A DNA stretch of 63,046 nt from Armatimonadota bacterium. Lineage in GTDB: Bacteria; Armatimonadota; UBA5829; DTJY01. Both the position numbers and the translations under genes were made by a program. Shown piece after piece: positions 1 to 8,374 of this stretch; the stretch's first letter is position 1; every line of letters begins with the position of its first letter. The notes below the pieces were generated by a model. That model was given only the letters and a program-made list of their open reading frames with translations. It did not search any database and was not told the DNA's origin. The stretch spans positions 1 through 63,046 of the forward strand of contig JAGONM010000023.1 in NCBI GenBank assembly GCA_017993055.1, given 5' to 3'.

Positions 1-1
1 G

Positions 2-220
2 TACACGCAGACCTCAGCGGAGTACCCCGACTTCCTCGTCCTGCCGACGATCTACGGTCAGCAGAAGGGCTTCGCGGCCGACAGCATCCGGCATTTTGTG
101 GACTGCGTGCTCACCGACACCGAGCCGATGGTCACCGGCGAAGACGGCCTGGTCGTGACGCGGGTCATCGAAGCGATCGAGGAGTCGGTCCGCACCGGGC
201 TGCCGGTCGGTATTCCCTGA
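2..220 (+). CDS. Gfo/Idh/MocA-family oxidoreductase, C-terminal fragment
   Basis: The reading frame is open from the window edge to a TGA at 218-220 and gives about 72 residues. The segment LVLPTIYGQQKGFAADSIRH, followed by a helix with FVDCVLTDTEP and then DGLVVTRVIEAIEESVRTG, is the usual C-terminal end of Gfo/Idh/MocA NAD(P)-dependent sugar or inositol dehydrogenases, where the last helices (VIEAIEESVRTG) pack on the substrate domain. The N-terminal Rossmann domain lies upstream of the window, so the substrate cannot be judged. The assignment rests on pattern recognition of the tail alone. Confidence 0.7.
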   Translation, partial: YTQTSAEYPDFLVLPTIYGQQKGFAADSIRHFVDCVLTDTEPMVTGEDGLVVTRVIEAIEESVRTGLPVGIP

Positions 221-227
221 TCTCCCG

Positions 228-629
228 CTACCCGGGGAGTACGCGGAATCCGCCTCTTCGGAAGTGCTCATCGAAGGTGAATGCGCTGGAGATGCCGAGT
301 TGCCGCATCACCTCGAAACTCACGCAATCCACGATGTTCGGACCCTGTCGCGATGACGAGAGCACGCGGCGAGAGCCGTCGGCGTGCATGGCAACATCGA
401 CCCACTGCACCTGTACAACAGGCAGTACGTCATCAAGAAACGTGCGAACGGCGCTCATTCCGGCCCGCTTCTGAGCCAGCGCACAGGTTTCCACCACAAC
501 GTAGTTGGAAGTGACGAGCTGTTCATCGGACGCCAGCAGCCGTTCCCACGTACTGACTGCTGAGGCATGTTCATCCGCCGAGCGCGACAATACTGCAATG
601 AAGGCTGACGTGTCAATGAAGGTGCTCAT
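228..629 (-). CDS. VapC-like PIN-domain toxin
   Basis: The 133-residue protein has the PIN-domain layout: an N-terminal FIDTSAF with Asp6, VVVETCAL with the conserved Glu near 47, IVDCVSFEVM with Asp near 100, and AFTFDEHF near the C-terminus with the last acidic residue. Together these carboxylates bind the metal of a ribonuclease site. The start overlaps the 3' end of the upstream RHH-like gene by 17 bp, as expected for a co-translated toxin-antitoxin pair. The family usually cleaves tRNA or rRNA. The target here is unknown. Confidence 0.87.
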   Translation of the reverse strand: MSTFIDTSAFIAVLSRSADEHASAVSTWERLLASDEQLVTSNYVVVETCALAQKRAGMSAVRTFLDDVLPVVQVQWVDVAMHADGSRRVLSSSRQGPNIVDCVSFEVMRQLGISSAFTFDEHFRRGGFRVLPG

Positions 630-876
630 CCGCCAGATCCTCCGCCCAGTATTCGTCGTGTCGGCGTGCGATGTCCGGCGCGCCGAAATCCGCTGATCCG
701 GCCGCCGCTAAAGCGCGCTTCTTCAACTCTTCTCGATCAGGAAGAGCCTCGCTCTCAGGCGCCGTCTCCAATACCCGGCGCATGACTTCCGCCATGGACA
801 TCCTCTGCCTCTTTGCCATTCGCCTGAGCTTCGCCGCAAGCTCGTCTGTTAGCTGAAGCTGCGTTCTGACCATCAT
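613..876 (-). CDS. Ribbon-helix-helix type antitoxin
   Basis: An 87-residue basic-then-acidic protein. Residues 1-40 (VRTQLQLTDELAAKLRRMAK then MSMAEVMRRVLE) look like a ribbon-helix-helix DNA-binding strand and helices. The acidic tail (EYWAEDLADEH) would wrap the toxin. It is transcribed before, and overlaps, the PIN-domain gene. Two adjacent ATGs at 876 and 873 are possible starts. GGAGG lies just upstream and favours the second by spacing. Its job is probably to neutralise the toxin and repress their common promoter. Confidence 0.8.
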   Translation of the reverse strand: MMVRTQLQLTDELAAKLRRMAKRQRMSMAEVMRRVLETAPESEALPDREELKKRALAAAGSADFGAPDIARRHDEYWAEDLADEHLH

Positions 877-903
877 GGGCCTCCGTGCTTACACTTTGGT
901 AAT

Positions 904-932
904 ATGCTAACACATCGCAAGGGACTTGTCAA
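904..932 (-). promoter_or_regulatory. Promoter of the antitoxin-toxin pair
   Basis: On the minus strand a TTGACA -35 (927-932) is followed after 17 bp by TAGCAT (904-909). A 9-bp direct repeat (GTGTTAGCA and GTGTAAGCA) surrounds and follows the -10, a plausible operator for the ribbon-helix-helix protein. This is a sequence match only. Confidence 0.55.
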
Positions 933-1021
933 TGCCAGCCTTTCGCAGTGGTATTCACTGAATCGCCCTGCCTTATTCGTATTTCGCGCCCAAACGATAC
1001 CATGAACTCATCTCTCTGCGG

Positions 1022-1052
1022 TATAATGATCTAGGAGGCCCCTCGCCGGGGA
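1022..1052 (+). promoter_or_regulatory. Putative -10 element and small hairpin before the secreted glycosidase-like gene
   Basis: TATAAT lies at 1022-1027, with no convincing -35 at 17 bp. A short CCCC/GGGG hairpin follows in the leader. The rest of the gap from 877 shows only the divergent antitoxin promoter. Confidence 0.4.
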
Positions 1053-1081
1053 TGCAGTCCCATCGGAAAGAAGCAGGTGTT

Positions 1082-3628
1082 ATGAAGCATCTCATCCTGG
1101 CAGCCATCATCCTGTGTCTGCCCATCATAGCTCAGTCCACGCCGACGACGCTGTTGGCGGATAACTTCGACGCCGCCACCATCGGCCAGATACCGACCGG
1201 ATGGAGGATCGCCAAGGCCGTCGCCGGCACTAGCGCCCTCACGCAGGCAGGCACTCCCGCCGGCAACAAGTGGATGGTCATCCACGACGATAACGGCGCG
1301 GGAGTGGTCACGAGCAACACGATCTCTCGGACTACGTCGTTCGCCGCTGTGACTGACGGACGCTGCACCGCTCAGTTCGATGTCATGCTCGGGCAGACGA
1401 CCGCCGGCTTCGGCATGAGGCTCACCAACGGCGACGTCGCCACCACCGGCGCCAACTGGGCGACCTCGATCACCTTCGAGGGCAATATCGCATACTCGCC
1501 GAACGGAGCCCCCGGCGCGATCACCTATCAGACCGGCACCCAGACCTACGTCCGCTCGCCGCTCCTTCTGACCTATGCCGCGAACACCTGGTATACGGTC
1601 CGCGTCGAGGCAAACGTCAGCGCCAAGACCTACAAGCTGTTCTTCGGCCCGAGAGGCGGCGCGCTCGCGGAGATCACCCCGACCGGCGGCGTACCCTTCC
1701 TCGTGAGCACGACCGGGACTCAGGTCAGCCAGATCGCCAACATCGCGTGCTTTACCTCAGTGAAGGACGGCGACGGCTCCGGCGATATGATCGTGGACAA
1801 CGTGAACATCGTCCAGGAGGACCCCGAGACGCCGACCATGGTGAATACGATCGCGATGGCCCGGCTGCTCGATCGCGGCACGAAGGTCAGCCTCACCGAC
1901 AAGCTGGTGACCGCCGGCACATCGGGCGGGGTCTTCTACATCGAGGACGACGGGCAGGGAGTCGAGCGCGCGGCGGGCATCCGGGTGCGATCGGCGACTC
2001 CGGTTCAGGAGGGCGACCGGGTGGACATCGTCGGTCGGATCGCCAATACGTCCGAGGCCAGGGGAACCTGGCACACGGGGGAGCGCGAGATCATTGCCGA
2101 GTCGGTGTCCGTTCGGAGCACCGGCAACACGCCCCTGGAGCCGTTCCTCATGAAGTGCTCGGAGGTCGGCGGCGGATGGTACGGTCCGATGGAACTGACG
2201 GTGAGCGGCTCCGAGCCACTGGTCAAGGGCGTATGGCCGATGAGCGCCTGGGGGAATGCGGGCGTCTCGGCGTGGAATCCGGCGGAGAACAGCTTCGGCC
2301 CGCTGAACAACGTCGGCCTGCTGGCGACGGTGATAGGCAAGGTCGTTGACCCGACGGTCTACGATATGTACGGCACGAACTGGGATTTCTACATTGACGA
2401 CGGCAGCCTCACGAACGACGGTTGGTTCGCCACCCCGACTTCCGAGGATGAGGCGTTCATGCCGACGGGCCTTCGAGTGCGCATCACCGATCCGGGCATC
2501 GTCGAGGACGTCCGCCCGCTCCACCACGGCGACTATGTCAAGATCACCGGCATCGTGGGCGCAATCTCAGGCGAAGACCTGGGCAGAGGAGCGCGGAACA
2601 TCCGGGTGATCCGACCGCGCAAGCCGGGTGATATCGAGATCATCGGGCGGCAGGAGCGATACGTCAAGTTCGACAAGCAGGGCAACTGCCTCGTGGGCGG
2701 CAAGCCGTTCTTCCCGATCGGCATCTTCATCTACGCGTGGGATTCGCTCGTCCGGCCGGAGGTCCTCGCCAAGGGGTTCAACACGGTGATCTACGCCGTC
2801 ACGCCCGATCAGCTCGATTCCTTGCAGGCGGACGGGCTGATGACGATCCCCTACGGCACCGATGAGTGGCTTGCGAGGAAGGACCATCCGGCGATCCTCG
2901 CGTGGTACCTCGACGACGAGCCGGAGGGTCACGGGCTCACCCCGAAGTATGAGCGCGACTACTACGAGAAGGTCCGCGCCGCCGACCCGACGAGGCCGAT
3001 CGGTACGGCTCACTTCCTGTGGGACTCGCTGTGGAACTACCGGTTCTGCGACGACTACACCATGTCCGACGTCTACCCGCTCCACCGACAGAACATCTGG
3101 GCGATGACCGACCACATTGACCGCCTGCACCAGATCCACGGCCAGGACTTCCCGGTCTGGCCGGCAATCCAGTGCTTCGGCGGGACGGAAGGGTACGGCA
3201 TCCCGTCGCCGACCGAGGTGCGCTGCATGACCTACATGGCGCTGGCGCACAACTCGAAGGCGATCCTGTACTTCTCGTACTACCCGTCGATTCCCGACGC
3301 ATGGGCGGAGGTCGGGCGGCTCGTGCAGGAGTTGAAGACGTTCACGCCGTTCTACTGTCTGCCCTCGATCGAAGGCGGCCACGGGTGCTCGAACGGCTGG
3401 GTCCACACCAGGCTGATCAGAAACGGGGCGTCGGGTCTGCTGATCACCGTCAATGTATCCGGCGAGGCTCAGACTGCCACGATCACCCTGCCGGCCGGAG
3501 CGCCTTCGATGCTGAACCTGCCGCTCGAAGGGGGGAGCATCCCCGTCACCGGCGGCTCGTTCACGGCGGACTACACACCGCTCCAGGTCCACCTCTACCA
3601 GTGGGGCCCGATGCCGATTATCCCGTAG
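1082..3628 (+). CDS. Large secreted multidomain glycoside hydrolase-like protein
   Basis: The 848-residue protein starts at the ATG that begins a clear signal peptide (MKHLILAAIILCLPIIAQS). An in-frame ATG 30 bp upstream would spoil that signal. Residues about 20-235 look like a beta-sandwich of the LamG or DUF1080 kind. Two OB-like beta segments follow (about 250-510, containing VFYIEDDGQG and DFYIDDGS). From about 521 (GGKPFFPIGIF) there is a TIM-barrel domain with WYLDDEPEG near 608, resembling clan-A glycosidases in which the acidic residues after strand 4 are catalytic. A C-terminal beta-sandwich (about 770-848) closes the protein. Substrate unknown; probably acts on plant or algal polysaccharide outside the cytoplasm. 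Confidence 0.7.
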   Translation: MKHLILAAIILCLPIIAQSTPTTLLADNFDAATIGQIPTGWRIAKAVAGTSALTQAGTPAGNKWMVIHDDNGAGVVTSNTISRTTSFAAVTDGRCTAQFDVMLGQTTAGFGMRLTNGDVATTGANWATSITFEGNIAYSPNGAPGAITYQTGTQTYVRSPLLLTYAANTWYTVRVEANVSAKTYKLFFGPRGGALAEITPTGGVPFLVSTTGTQVSQIANIACFTSVKDGDGSGDMIVDNVNIVQEDPETPTMVNTIAMARLLDRGTKVSLTDKLVTAGTSGGVFYIEDDGQGVERAAGIRVRSATPVQEGDRVDIVGRIANTSEARGTWHTGEREIIAESVSVRSTGNTPLEPFLMKCSEVGGGWYGPMELTVSGSEPLVKGVWPMSAWGNAGVSAWNPAENSFGPLNNVGLLATVIGKVVDPTVYDMYGTNWDFYIDDGSLTNDGWFATPTSEDEAFMPTGLRVRITDPGIVEDVRPLHHGDYVKITGIVGAISGEDLGRGARNIRVIRPRKPGDIEIIGRQERYVKFDKQGNCLVGGKPFFPIGIFIYAWDSLVRPEVLAKGFNTVIYAVTPDQLDSLQADGLMTIPYGTDEWLARKDHPAILAWYLDDEPEGHGLTPKYERDYYEKVRAADPTRPIGTAHFLWDSLWNYRFCDDYTMSDVYPLHRQNIWAMTDHIDRLHQIHGQDFPVWPAIQCFGGTEGYGIPSPTEVRCMTYMALAHNSKAILYFSYYPSIPDAWAEVGRLVQELKTFTPFYCLPSIEGGHGCSNGWVHTRLIRNGASGLLITVNVSGEAQTATITLPAGAPSMLNLPLEGGSIPVTGGSFTADYTPLQVHLYQWGPMPIIP

Positions 3629-3643
3629 GATGGAGGCAGGCGC

Positions 3644-4453
3644 ATGATTGCATCCAGACCTTACTCCGACGACTACGACAGGATAATGGACTTCCTCAGG
3701 GAGATGTACCTCAGGACTAAGATCCAGCGCTGCTGGCTGCCGCAGAAGTGGGAGTACGCGGAGTACCTCGTGAACCCCATGTACATGGAGCCGGCGGGCG
3801 GCGGCTGGCCGCATTGGCACACGTCCATCAGGATATGGGAAGAGGACGGGCGCATCGTGGCCGTATGCCACAACAAGAGCGGGAACGACGCCTTCCTCCA
3901 GATCCGCCCGGGCTACGAGCACCTGAACGACCGGCTCGCGTCGAGAGGATATCCGCGCGATGATGGCGGTCAGTACTTCAACGCCCAGTACTTGGACAAG
4001 GACTACATTCCGCAGCTTCCGGAAGGTTACTCCTTCGCCGATGGATGCCAGGTGGAGGATCAGTTGGACAGGCAGAACGCGGTCTCGGAGGGATTCGATC
4101 ACGGACCGGCCAGGGAAGTCTCCGCCGGGTTCGCGAGCATGGAGAAGGCGCCGCTCTTCAGGCCCGACCTGGAGATCATGACACGGCACAGTGACGGCAC
4201 GCTCTCATCGTTCTGCGTGGTGTGGTACGATCCGGCGATCAACATCGGCATGTTCGAGCCGGTCGCAACGCATCCGGATCACCGCAGGCTCGGCCTGGGC
4301 CGGGAGATGCTGACCGAGGGGCTGCGGCGGTTGAAGGCGATCGGTGCGGAACGGGCATTCGTCGAGTCGTATGGCGACAACCGCAAGGCATTCTACAACT
4401 CCGCCGGGTTCGAGACGTTCGACAACGACCGCCACTGGACGAAGCGGTTCTGA
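3644..4453 (+). CDS. GNAT-family N-acetyltransferase
   Basis: The 269-residue protein begins at an ATG with GGAGG 7 bp upstream and 15 bp after the preceding stop, so it may share that transcript. The C-terminal half carries the GNAT core: a beta strand MFEPVATHP, the acetyl-CoA pyrophosphate loop HRRLGLGREML (R/QxxGxG/A), and the late AFYNSAGFE motif. The N-terminal half is a second, degenerate GNAT-like lobe. The family transfers acetyl groups from acetyl-CoA to amines. The acceptor cannot be inferred. Confidence 0.85.
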   Translation: MIASRPYSDDYDRIMDFLREMYLRTKIQRCWLPQKWEYAEYLVNPMYMEPAGGGWPHWHTSIRIWEEDGRIVAVCHNKSGNDAFLQIRPGYEHLNDRLASRGYPRDDGGQYFNAQYLDKDYIPQLPEGYSFADGCQVEDQLDRQNAVSEGFDHGPAREVSAGFASMEKAPLFRPDLEIMTRHSDGTLSSFCVVWYDPAINIGMFEPVATHPDHRRLGLGREMLTEGLRRLKAIGAERAFVESYGDNRKAFYNSAGFETFDNDRHWTKRF

Positions 4454-4506
4454 GTCGCGAACCTGCCAGGCTCGGACCAAGAGCCGTGTCCGCGCTCGCG
4501 GAAGGA

Positions 4507-5613
4507 TCAGTCGCTCAGTGTGATGTAGTCCACGTACTCGACCGCGATCCCGTCGGACGACAGGATGTCTTTCAGCCTGGGCGCGAGGGCCACCATGCCG
4601 GGGCGCTCGGTCCAGAAGTGAGTGGCGTCAATCACATTGATCCCGAGCGCCTTCGCTTCGAGGAACTGGTGGTGGTTCACGTCGCCGGTGACGTAGACAT
4701 CCGCGCCCATCGAGTGCGCGAGGCCTATCCGCTTGCTGCCTCCACCGCCGAGCATCGCGACCTTCTCGACTTTCGAATCCGGATCGCCCGCCTTCCGCGG
4801 GTCCGGCACGGTCAGCACCTTGCAGAGCATCTCGCAGAACGCCCCGAAGGTCGTCGGCTTCCGAAGACTTCCGCAGAGGCCGATCCCATGGGTGCGCCCC
4901 TCGTTCTTCAGTGGGTAGACGTCGTAGGCGACTTCTTCATACGGATGAGCCGCGATCATCGCGCTGATCACGTCGTGCAGGCGGTCGTCCGGGACGATCG
5001 TCTCGAGCCGGATCTCGGGCGTCTTCTCCAACTCGCCGACCTTACCGACGTAGGGTTCCGCGCCCTCGAGCGGCTTGAACGTCCCGACGCCGGGGGTCTG
5101 GAACGTGCAATGCGAGTACTTGCCGATCCAACCCGCTCCCGCCTCGGAGATCGCGTCACGAACGGCATCGAGCGCATCCGCCGGGACGAAGGTCACGAGC
5201 TTGAACAGCTTGTCGGTCCATGTCGGCAGCATGACCTCGCCGTCGAGCACCCCCAGCTTCTCGGCGAGCGTATCGTTGATCCCGCCATCCGCCGAATCGT
5301 AGTTCGTGTGCATGACATATAGGGCGATCCCCGAGTTGATGAGCTGATAGACGAGCGACTGCGGGTACACGTCGAGCCGCACGCTCGGGAGCGGCTGCCA
5401 GTTCGGGCTGATGAGCGGATGGTGCGTGATGAGGAGGTCGGCGGACCGGCGCGCGCACTCCCGGACGACCTCCGGGGTCACATCAACCGAGACGACGATA
5501 CTGCTAACGTCGGCATCAGGATCGCCGATCTGCAGGCCGATCGAGTCGCCCTCCTGCGCGTAGTGCGGCGGGGCGATCTCTTCCAGGATCGGGATGATGT
5601 CTTTCAGGATCAT
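4507..5613 (-). CDS. Nif3-like dinuclear metal centre protein (GTP cyclohydrolase I type 2 homologue)
   Basis: The 368-residue length matches the long form of the NIF3/YqfO family, which has a PII-like insert between two metal-binding halves. The N-terminus (MILKDIIPILEEIAPP, then DSIGLQIGDPD) and TITHHPLI-like LLITHHPLISP carry the conserved His residues. YVTGDVNHHQFLEA and IDATHFWTERPG near the C-terminus supply the remaining ligands. The chosen ATG has GAGGAGAC upstream; longer in-frame starts lack family similarity. The biochemical role is unsettled: it is often annotated as a YbgI or hydrolase-like metal protein. Confidence 0.88.
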   Translation of the reverse strand: MILKDIIPILEEIAPPHYAQEGDSIGLQIGDPDADVSSIVVSVDVTPEVVRECARRSADLLITHHPLISPNWQPLPSVRLDVYPQSLVYQLINSGIALYVMHTNYDSADGGINDTLAEKLGVLDGEVMLPTWTDKLFKLVTFVPADALDAVRDAISEAGAGWIGKYSHCTFQTPGVGTFKPLEGAEPYVGKVGELEKTPEIRLETIVPDDRLHDVISAMIAAHPYEEVAYDVYPLKNEGRTHGIGLCGSLRKPTTFGAFCEMLCKVLTVPDPRKAGDPDSKVEKVAMLGGGGSKRIGLAHSMGADVYVTGDVNHHQFLEAKALGINVIDATHFWTERPGMVALAPRLKDILSSDGIAVEYVDYITLSD

Positions 5614-5650
5614 GGGCGTCTCCTCATTTGTCCCATCAGCACCATGGGAA

Positions 5651-6664
5651 CTACAGATCAGCGGAAAGCTCCCGCGCATCGTCGCGGAAGAGCTTCTCGT
5701 GTGCGAAGAGGCCCGACGATCCGCCGGTGTGCCAGAAGACCACAGGCCTTCCCTTCCCGACAACACCCTTGCGCGCAAGATCAATCAGTCCCGCCATCGC
5801 CTTTCCGGTGTAGACCGGATCGAGGATCAGCCCCTCGGTACGGGCCGCCAGCAGGATCGCCGCCTTGCCTTCGGGCGTCGGGACGGCGTACGCGCGGCCG
5901 ATGTACTCGTCGTGGGCGGTCAAACGCGTCGTCCCGGAGAACTTCGCCCCTATGAGTTCCGCCGCGGCGGGGACGATCCGCTCGACCCGCGATACGATCT
6001 CGGCGGCATCCTGGCTGACCGATATGCCGAAGAGCCCGGCATCGGGAAGGTACATCTCGCATCCGAGCGCGATCCCGGCGGCCGTCCCGCAAGACCCCAC
6101 CGCGAAGACGATGTCCGGGTTTCTGATCCCCAGCTTCCTCAACTGCCCTGCAAGCTCACTCACGCCGGTCACGTATCCCATCGCGCCGACCGGCGTCGAG
6201 CCGCCGATCGGGATGACGTACGGCGTCCGTCCCGCCGACCGGAGAGCATCCGCCTCGGCATCCATCGCCTCTGCCAGTCGTTCCATCCCCGTGTCGCCGA
6301 GGAAGACCATCCGCGCGCCGAGTATCGTGTCGAGGAGCAGGTTGCCCTCGAACTCGTGCGGCATCGGGTTCGTCAGGAAGAGCACGCAGTCGAGGCCGAG
6401 TTTCCGCGCGGCGGCGGCCGTCATTCGCGCGTGGTTGGATTGGTTGCCCCCGCACGAGATCACGATGTCCGCGCCCTGATCGAGCGCCTCCGCCATCAGG
6501 AACTCGAGCTTCCGGGCCTTGTTCCCGCCGGTCGCGAGGCCTGTGTTGTCGTCGCGCTTTACGAGCAGGCGCCCGACACCGATCGCCGCCGCGAGGGACG
6601 GGGCGTCTTCCAGTTCGGTCGGCAGGCTCGCGAGTCGCACCCTCGGCAGGCTGTCTATGTTCAT
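5651..6664 (-). CDS. dcyD: D-cysteine desulfhydrase / ACC deaminase-family PLP enzyme
   Basis: A 337-residue fold-type II PLP enzyme. Residues 37-58 (KRDDNTGLATGGNKARKL) contain the PLP lysine at about 49. SCGGNQSNHARM is the substrate and PLP-binding Asn loop, GSCGTAAG binds the PLP phosphate, and FWHTGGSSGLFA is the C-terminal signature. This combination is shared by D-cysteine desulfhydrase and 1-aminocyclopropane-1-carboxylate deaminase. D-cysteine desulfhydrase (pyruvate, sulfide and ammonia from D-cysteine) is the more frequent bacterial activity, but sequence alone does not separate them. It lies upstream of, and on the same strand as, the Nif3-like gene. Confidence 0.83.
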   Translation of the reverse strand: MNIDSLPRVRLASLPTELEDAPSLAAAIGVGRLLVKRDDNTGLATGGNKARKLEFLMAEALDQGADIVISCGGNQSNHARMTAAAARKLGLDCVLFLTNPMPHEFEGNLLLDTILGARMVFLGDTGMERLAEAMDAEADALRSAGRTPYVIPIGGSTPVGAMGYVTGVSELAGQLRKLGIRNPDIVFAVGSCGTAAGIALGCEMYLPDAGLFGISVSQDAAEIVSRVERIVPAAAELIGAKFSGTTRLTAHDEYIGRAYAVPTPEGKAAILLAARTEGLILDPVYTGKAMAGLIDLARKGVVGKGRPVVFWHTGGSSGLFAHEKLFRDDARELSADL

Positions 6665-6692
6665 CGGATCGTACTCCTACTCGTACTCGAGT

Positions 6693-6840
6693 GGGCGAAG
6701 CATTGGCGTCCGGTCCGAGACGCCGGCGCAATCCGACGGGCCAATGCTGTCGCCCCTACCGACACTGACTCGCACTCCGGGCGAACCATTGGCATCAGAT
6801 CCGATCGCCAGGTGCTACCCGATGGGCCAATGTTTCGCCC
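6693..6840. repeat. Two tandem copies of a palindromic intergenic repeat
   Basis: Unit 1 has arms GGGCGAAGCATTGGC (6693-6707) and GCCAATGCTGTCGCCC (6740-6755). Unit 2 has arms GGGCGAACCATTGGC (6779-6793) and GCCAATGTTTCGCCC (6826-6840). Each could fold into a 14-15 bp stem. They lie between the dcyD-like gene and the stop codon of the SPFH gene, both on the minus strand, and may terminate or stabilise transcripts. Confidence 0.8.
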
Positions 6841-7761
6841 CTACTGCTTGTCCTTCTCGGGCGCGGCTTTCTCCTTGAGGAGTTCCGCGATGCCGGCGAT
6901 GCTGCCGAGAATGCCGGACGACTCGAACGGCAGGAATATCTTGGTCGCCTGCCCGTTCGCCATCTTCGGCAGAGCCTCCAGGTACTTGATGGCGATCAGA
7001 TCGTTGGTCGGGTTGCCCTTGTGGATCGAGCCGAACACCGTTTCGATAGCCTGAGCCTCTCCTTCCGCGACGGTCAGCTTCTGGTACCGATCGGCGTCCG
7101 CCACCTTCTTGATCGCCTCCGCCTTGCCCTCGGCCTCCAGTATCGCGGCCTGCCTGCTTCCCTCAGCCGAGAGGATGGCGGCCTGCCTGCTTCCCTCGGC
7201 CTCGAGGATCATCGCTCGCTTCTCGCGCTCGGCCTTCATCTGGCGGTGCATCGCCTGGGTCACGTCCGTCGGCGGCTCGATCCGCTGAAGCTCCACCCTG
7301 GTGACCTTGGTACCCCACTTGTCGGTGGCCTCGTCGAGTATCTCGCGCAGCTTGGTGTTGATGATCTCCCTGGAGGTCAGCGATTCGTCGAGCGCCATGT
7401 CGCCGATCAGGTTCCTCAGGTTCGTCTGCGCCAGCTTGGTAGCCGCCAGATAGAAGTTGGCGACGTTGTAGGTAACCTTGACCGGGTCGGTGACTTCGTA
7501 GTAGGTCACCGCGTCCACGTCAACGGCCACGTTGTCCTTGGTGATGACGGCCTGTGGTGGGACGTCCACGACCTGCTCCCGCATGTCAACCTTGGTCATG
7601 GTCTCGATGAAGGGGATTATGATGGTGAGACCGCTGTCCACCGTGCGCTGGTACTTGCCCAGCCGCTCTATCAGCCCGCGCTCCCAGGGCCTGATGATCT
7701 TCGTCCCCATCCCGACGATGATGAACAACAGGATCGCCGTTACGATCAGCAAGAGTTCCAT
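6841..7761 (-). CDS. SPFH/Band 7 (stomatin, QmcA-like) membrane protein
   Basis: A 306-residue protein with one N-terminal membrane segment (about 1-20, [17 protein letters not shown]), the prohibitin/Band 7 domain ([17 protein letters not shown] through [10 protein letters not shown] and [13 protein letters not shown]), and an Ala/Glu-rich coiled coil containing a repeated AAILxAEG unit. It is the usual partner of NfeD proteins, and the nfeD-like gene lies 4 bp upstream on the same strand. The pair assembles in membrane microdomains and is linked to membrane-protein quality control and envelope stress. Confidence 0.92.
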   Translation of the reverse strand: MELLLIVTAILLFIIVGMGTKIIRPWERGLIERLGKYQRTVDSGLTIIIPFIETMTKVDMREQVVDVPPQAVITKDNVAVDVDAVTYYEVTDPVKVTYNVANFYLAATKLAQTNLRNLIGDMALDESLTSREIINTKLREILDEATDKWGTKVTRVELQRIEPPTDVTQAMHRQMKAEREKRAMILEAEGSRQAAILSAEGSRQAAILEAEGKAEAIKKVADADRYQKLTVAEGEAQAIETVFGSIHKGNPTNDLIAIKYLEALPKMANGQATKIFLPFESSGILGSIAGIAELLKEKAAPEKDKQ

Positions 7762-7765
7762 TCCG

Positions 7766-8209
7766 CTACTCCTCCTTGTATGGCCTGACTACGACTCGCG
7801 TGCCGTCCAGCGCCAGGACTTCGACGGTCGCGTCAACGGGTATGGCGTCGTTCGTCTCGCCGAGCGCCCTCCACTCCTCGCGATCTATCGTCACCCGGCC
7901 CGAAGCCTTGATGTTGTCTATCGGTTCGATGACGACTCCCTTCCTGCCGATCAGGCGGTTCGCTCCGATCCCGGGCGGCTGCGTCTGGGTTACCCGCTCG
8001 GCGAACCTGCGGGAGACCGCGAACAGCGCGCCGGACACGACGATGAAGGCGGCAAACTGCCAGCCCACCCCCAGGCCCGCGAGATCCAGCAGCCCCGCTA
8101 CAGCCGCCCCGATGCCGAACCACATCAGGAAGAACCCGGCCGTCAGCATCTCGCCGATGATCAGAACCGCGGCGAGAATCATCCACATCCACCAGCTCTC
8201 CCACGCCAT
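7766..8209 (-). CDS. NfeD-like membrane protein
   Basis: A 147-residue protein starting at [10 protein letters not shown]. Longer in-frame starts extend into non-conserved sequence. Three membrane helices (about 8-70, including [18 protein letters not shown]) precede a C-terminal soluble OB-fold ([13 protein letters not shown], then [15 protein letters not shown]), the short NfeD architecture without a protease domain. It is co-transcribed with the SPFH gene immediately downstream and probably docks to it. Confidence 0.88.
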   Translation of the reverse strand: MAWESWWMWMILAAVLIIGEMLTAGFFLMWFGIGAAVAGLLDLAGLGVGWQFAAFIVVSGALFAVSRRFAERVTQTQPPGIGANRLIGRKGVVIEPIDNIKASGRVTIDREEWRALGETNDAIPVDATVEVLALDGTRVVVRPYKEE

Positions 8210-8233
8210 TGCCGCACCACCATCCTCTCGGGA

Positions 8234-8321
8234 TTTGCATACTGCAAACAATACTTCGACGCGCCCCGCAACTTGTCCTTGCGGCACGGCAGCCGCGGTT
8301 TCGCCGAAGGTTTCGGCGAAA
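8234..8321. promoter_or_regulatory. Two inverted repeats in the divergent nfeD/cysteine desulfurase gap
   Basis: TTTGCA-tac-TGCAAA at 8234-8248 is a perfect 6-bp dyad in front of nfeD. A 10-bp perfect dyad (arms TTTCGCCGAA at 8299-8308 and TTCGGCGAAA at 8312-8321) lies just before the -35 of the divergent gene. Either could be an operator. Confidence 0.4.
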
Positions 8322-8326
8322 GCATG

Positions 8327-8355
8327 TTGACATAACCGGCAATACTGGGTAGCCT
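8327..8355 (+). promoter_or_regulatory. Promoter of the cysteine desulfurase gene
   Basis: TTGACA at 8327-8332 and TAGCCT at 8350-8355 are 17 bp apart. GGAGG follows at about 8363 and the ATG at 8375, giving a leader of about 15 nt. Confidence 0.5.
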
Positions 8356-8374
8356 AGACTAACGGAGGAACACC

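Noticed and set aside
2567-4189. A 540-codon open frame on the minus strand over the secreted glycosidase-like and GNAT genes
   Set aside because: It is the antisense of well-supported genes, contains Arg/Val/His-rich low-information protein and no domain, and is typical of GC-rich antisense frames.
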